7,202 nt of DNA from an uncultured Corynebacterium sp. GTDB lineage: Bacteria; Actinomycetota; Actinomycetes; Mycobacteriales; Mycobacteriaceae. The position numbers and the translations under genes were made by a program. The notes below the pieces were generated by a model that was given only the letters and a program-made list of their open reading frames with translations, was not told the DNA's origin and made no database searches. Below, piece after piece: positions 4,616 to 7,202 of the stretch (position 1 is the stretch's first letter; each line of letters opens with the position of its first letter). The DNA lies in the NCBI RefSeq assembly GCF_946221105.1, contig NZ_CAMICL010000073.1:1-7202 (forward strand), written 5' to 3'.

Positions 4616-7038
4616 GCACCGAGCAGAATTCGCAGGACCCGCTGGAGCAGCACACCGAGGCGGTGGCCTTCGACCCGTTCGCGGACGACGAGGAGGACGC
4701 CGAGCCGGGCACCGAGGCCGTCGCCTTCGACCCCTTCGCCGACGACGATGACGACGACTGGGACGGCGGCTGGGACTCCGACGGCGAGACGGACTACTCC
4801 GCCATGGGCGAGATGGCCGGCCTGCTCAAAGACTTGGACAAACTGCGCAAGGGCGGCAACCGCGAGGACACCTCCCAACGCTCGCGCCGGCTCGCCCTGG
4901 ACACGTTCCGCGAGCGCCGCGGCACCCGGCGTGCCACCCGCGTCGTCGCCGACGGCATGGTGGAGCTGCCCTGGGTGGAGCCCACCGAGCCGAAGGAAGC
5001 GCTGATCGACCCGGAGCCGGCCGTGGTGAAAAAGGGCATCGCCCCGCCGGTGCTCAACCCGGGCGACGTGGTGGCCAGCCAATACGAAATCATGGGCGTG
5101 ATCGCCCACGGCGGCATGGGCTGGATCTACCTGGCGCAGGACCACCACGTCGCCGGCCGCGTAGTGGTCCTCAAAGGCCTGCACTCCACGGACAACCCGG
5201 ACGAGGCGGCCGCCGCCGCTGCCGAGCGGGAGTTCCTGGCGGAAATGACCCATCCGGGCATCGTGCAGATTTTCAACTTCATCGACGACCCCCGCGTGCC
5301 CGGCGGATTCACCGTCATGGAGTACGTGGGTGGGCCGAGTTTGCGGGCGTGGCGGAATGCGTCGACAAGCAAGGTGCTCCAACCCGACATCGCGATTGCG
5401 TACATGCTCGAAGTGCTGCCGGCGCTGGACTACCTGCACTCGCGCGGCGTGGTGTACAACGACCTGAAGCCGGACAACATCATCGTCACCGAAGACCACG
5501 TCAAGCTCATCGACATGGGCGCGGTCTCCGGCATCGGCGCCTACGGGTTCATCTACGGCACGAAGGGGTTCCAGGCGCCGGAGGTGGCAACCGAAGGGCC
5601 TTCCGTATCCTCCGATGTGTACACCGTGGGCCGCACGCTGGCCTCGCTGGTGGTGGACCTGCCGCAGACCGACGGGGTGTACGACCCGGGCCTGCCCTCC
5701 CCCATCGACGAACCACTGTTTCGCCAATACACCTCCCTGTACCGCCTGCTCGCCCGCTGCTGCAACGAGGACCCGGCGCAACGCTTCACCAGCTTGACCG
5801 AGCTGGAGGCGCAGATGCTCGGTGTGCTGCGAGAACTCGTCGCCGTGCGCGACGGGCGCACCTACCCCGCGCAGCACTCCCTGTTCTCCCCGCAACGTAC
5901 GACGTTCGGCACAAAACACCTGGTCTTCCGCACCGACCAGCTGATCGACGGGATCGCCCGCAGCGTGGACATCACCCCGCAGGAAGTCGTTGCCGCGCTG
6001 CCGTCGCCGCTGGTCAACCGCGACGACGTCGGCGCCGCCATGCTGCAGGGCTCCTCCTACGCCGAGCCACGCGAAACGCTGGAGACACTGCGCCAAGCCA
6101 TGACCACCCCGCAGTACGAGCACTCCGTGGAAATCTCCTTCGGAGTCGTGCGCACCATGCTCGACCTCGGCCTGACCACCCAAGCGCGCACCTGGTTGCG
6201 CTCACTTTCGGAGCGCTTCGGCGACAACTGGCGCTACTTCTGGTACGCGGGCGTTGTGGAGACACTGTTGGGCGACTTCAACTCCGCGAAGACCTCGTTC
6301 TCCGAGGTGCTCAATCAGCTGCCCGGCGAGGCCGCACCGAAACTCGCCCTCGCCGCAGTCAGCGAGCTCATCCTGCAGGAAGGCGGGTATCAATCGAGCG
6401 AGCTGCTTCATAGCGGGCTCGCGCCCGCCGCTGCCGGCCTTAGCCAGCACCTCTGCGACGTGCCGGACGACGTGTTCGAGCACATGGCCGCCGACGGTGT
6501 CACAGACGGCACCTGGTCGCTGACCGTGACCTCCCCCGAGGGGCTGCGCTTCCACGCCACCCGCCTCTACGCGCTGGTGTGGATGACCAACCCCACCACC
6601 GTCTCCTCCGCATTCGGCCTGGCCCGGATGCTCATGTGCGAACGCGAAGTGGGCCTGGCTATTCAAGCTCTGGACAAGGTTCCTAACGCGTCGCGCCACT
6701 ACCGCATGGCGCGGCTGACCGCCATTTTGTGCCTGGTTGCGGAGGATGCCACTGAAGACCAGATCCGGCTCGCCGCCCGCCGGCTGGAGCAGATCCCCTC
6801 CACCGAACCGCGGTTTTTGCAGATCAAAGTCGCCGTCATCGAGGCCGGCCTGACGCTGTTGCGCTCCCACGAGGCCGCCGCCGACGTGGCGCTGTTTGAA
6901 TACCCGTTCACCATCCGGGGCCTGCGCCGCGGCCTGGCCCAGACGCTGCGGGACCAGGCCCGGGTGGCGCCCTACCCGAAGCACCGGTACGCGCTGGTGG
7001 ACCTGGCCAACAAGGTCCGGCCCGCCACCTGGTTCTAG
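4612..7038 (+). CDS. pknG: PknG, soluble Ser/Thr protein kinase with TPR domain, 808 aa
   Basis: PknG phosphorylates the FHA protein OdhI (GarA in mycobacteria), which when unphosphorylated inhibits 2-oxoglutarate dehydrogenase. It therefore steers carbon between respiration and glutamate. Residues 1-80 are a disordered acidic tail with a duplicated TEAVAFDPFADD. The kinase domain spans about 155-405: Gly-rich loop AHGGMGWIYLA (165-175), ATP-binding Lys188, catalytic loop VYNDLKPDNI (281-290) with Asp284, Lys286 and Asn289, metal-binding DMG (301-303), and GTKGFQAPE (316-324). HRD reads YND, so this is a non-RD kinase, as in known PknG. From about 430 to the end the sequence is helical and matches the TPR region of PknG. 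There is no cysteine before Cys383, so the rubredoxin-like domain of mycobacterial PknG is missing. There is no signal peptide or membrane helix. The GTG at 4612 has a strong ribosome site and overlaps the glnH stop as GTGA. An upstream ATG at 4528 would overlap glnH by 88 bases and is unlikely. Length is close to other corynebacterial PknG. Confidence 0.97.
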   Translation: MSTEQNSQDPLEQHTEAVAFDPFADDEEDAEPGTEAVAFDPFADDDDDDWDGGWDSDGETDYSAMGEMAGLLKDLDKLRKGGNREDTSQRSRRLALDTFRERRGTRRATRVVADGMVELPWVEPTEPKEALIDPEPAVVKKGIAPPVLNPGDVVASQYEIMGVIAHGGMGWIYLAQDHHVAGRVVVLKGLHSTDNPDEAAAAAAEREFLAEMTHPGIVQIFNFIDDPRVPGGFTVMEYVGGPSLRAWRNASTSKVLQPDIAIAYMLEVLPALDYLHSRGVVYNDLKPDNIIVTEDHVKLIDMGAVSGIGAYGFIYGTKGFQAPEVATEGPSVSSDVYTVGRTLASLVVDLPQTDGVYDPGLPSPIDEPLFRQYTSLYRLLARCCNEDPAQRFTSLTELEAQMLGVLRELVAVRDGRTYPAQHSLFSPQRTTFGTKHLVFRTDQLIDGIARSVDITPQEVVAALPSPLVNRDDVGAAMLQGSSYAEPRETLETLRQAMTTPQYEHSVEISFGVVRTMLDLGLTTQARTWLRSLSERFGDNWRYFWYAGVVETLLGDFNSAKTSFSEVLNQLPGEAAPKLALAAVSELILQEGGYQSSELLHSGLAPAAAGLSQHLCDVPDDVFEHMAADGVTDGTWSLTVTSPEGLRFHATRLYALVWMTNPTTVSSAFGLARMLMCEREVGLAIQALDKVPNASRHYRMARLTAILCLVAEDATEDQIRLAARRLEQIPSTEPRFLQIKVAVIEAGLTLLRSHEAAADVALFEYPFTIRGLRRGLAQTLRDQARVAPYPKHRYALVDLANKVRPATWF
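4654..4746 (+). repeat. Tandem 12-residue motif in the PknG tail
   Basis: The codons for TEAVAFDPFADD occur at 4654-4689 (residues 15-26) and again at 4711-4746 (residues 34-45). The two copies are identical in protein. In DNA they differ at four third-codon positions, all synonymous. Each copy puts a Thr three residues before a Val and is followed by a run of Asp/Glu. In characterised PknG proteins this tail carries autophosphorylated threonines that recruit the FHA domain of OdhI/GarA. The two threonines here are therefore good candidates for that docking role, which is inference. Confidence 0.85.
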
Positions 7039-7066
7039 GGGTTTGGGCGGCTTCCCCACAAAATCA

Positions 7067-7093
7067 TTCACCCGCCGGGGGCTTGTCGGTGAA
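7067..7093. repeat. Weak hairpin after pknG
   Basis: TTCACC (7067-7072) and GGTGAA (7088-7093) are inverted. An inner GCC/GGC pair (7074-7076 and 7080-7082) could extend the stem with internal mismatches. It is followed by CAAATCCACTTTT, a poor T-tract. It could be a weak pknG terminator. Its right arm shares four bases with the left arm of the next inverted repeat, so the two cannot form together. Confidence 0.35.
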
Positions 7094-7123
7094 CAAATCC
7101 ACTTTTGACGGTTGATTTGTTCA
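7090..7123. repeat. Perfect 10-bp inverted repeat TGAACAAATC
   Basis: TGAACAAATC (7090-7099) is followed by 14 bases and then GATTTGTTCA (7114-7123), its exact reverse complement. The arms are A/T-rich in a GC-rich window, so they stand out. After the right arm comes TTTTCC. Options are a binding site for a dimeric regulator of a downstream gene, a bidirectional terminator, or an RNA hairpin. The low GC of the stem argues mildly against a standard terminator. Confidence 0.65.
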
Positions 7124-7202
7124 TTTTCCGCAGGTCGCCCAAAACCTCGCTTTGTGTCAAGTGGTTGTGAACAGTTTCTGGTTCAGGCGACGGTAAGTGT
7201 GG

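Larger units (their letters stand above)
7039..7202. other. Non-coding tail after pknG
   Basis: No supported gene is present in these 164 bases. Base composition becomes richer in A and T than in the coding region, as expected of a true intergenic stretch. It holds two overlapping inverted repeats (listed separately). A further TGAACA at 7168-7173 repeats the core of the larger one. No canonical GC-rich stem with a T-run was found directly after the pknG stop. The neighbouring gene lies beyond the window. Confidence 0.6.

Noticed and set aside
4540..6183. Long minus-strand open frame of about 547 codons across pknG
   Set aside because: His/Val/Gly/Arg-rich shadow opposite the conserved kinase domain; no motif and no ribosome site.
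7045..7076. GGCGG/CCGCC pair as a pknG terminator
   Set aside because: Only five base pairs around a 21-base loop and no T-run afterwards; too weak for an intrinsic terminator.
7068..7124. Minus-strand 18-codon open frame starting MNKSTVKSGF
   Set aside because: Its bases coincide with the inverted repeats, it has no convincing ribosome site or promoter, and such a short frame is expected by chance.
7105..7160. TTGACG at 7105-7110 (plus) and TTGACA at 7155-7160 (minus) as -35 boxes
   Set aside because: No TANNNT element lies 16-18 bases downstream of either on its strand, so neither supports a promoter call.
1..7202. CRISPR array, insertion sequence, prophage, tRNA or defence island
   Set aside because: No direct-repeat array, transposase, terminal repeats or tRNA-like structure was seen. 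The window is filled by two compact operons of core-genome character.

Overview
The window is GC-rich and compact. Its gene order, protein content and start usage point to a Corynebacterium-type actinobacterium. The deciding evidence is the contiguous plus-strand set glnX-glnH-pknG, which is diagnostic of Corynebacteriales/Mycobacteriales. The kinase lacks the cysteine-containing rubredoxin-like insert of mycobacterial PknG, which favours a corynebacterium over a mycobacterium. The species cannot be named from the sequence alone.

Layout. A minus-strand operon of three genes occupies 48-2185. Read from its promoter side, it encodes a Nudix hydrolase, an ABC-2-type exporter ATPase and its membrane permease. 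Both junctions overlap by 8 bases, so translation is probably coupled. A gap of 37 bases (2186-2222) separates the Nudix gene from the divergent plus-strand operon. On each strand this gap carries a TANNNT-type -10 element 6-7 bases from an ATG, so both operons may start with leaderless mRNAs. The plus-strand operon is glnX (2223-3608), glnH (3605-4615) and pknG (4612-7038). Both of its junctions are 4-base GTGA start/stop overlaps. The last 164 bases hold no gene that I can support. They are less GC-rich and contain a perfect 10-bp inverted repeat.

How the genes work together. From what is established for this family in mycobacteria and corynebacteria, GlnH is a lipid-anchored sensor of acidic amino acids outside the membrane. 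GlnX is a four-helix membrane protein that relays the signal. PknG is a soluble Ser/Thr kinase that phosphorylates the FHA protein OdhI/GarA, setting flux between 2-oxoglutarate oxidation and glutamate synthesis. OdhI is not encoded here. The exporter and Nudix genes have no evident functional link to this pathway beyond sharing the divergent promoter region.

Novelty. The core system is known. The details most worth a second look are an exactly duplicated 12-residue acidic Thr/Phe motif in the PknG N-terminal tail, the apparent two-fold internal repeat of GlnX, the tightly packed leaderless promoter pair, and the overlapping inverted repeats after pknG.
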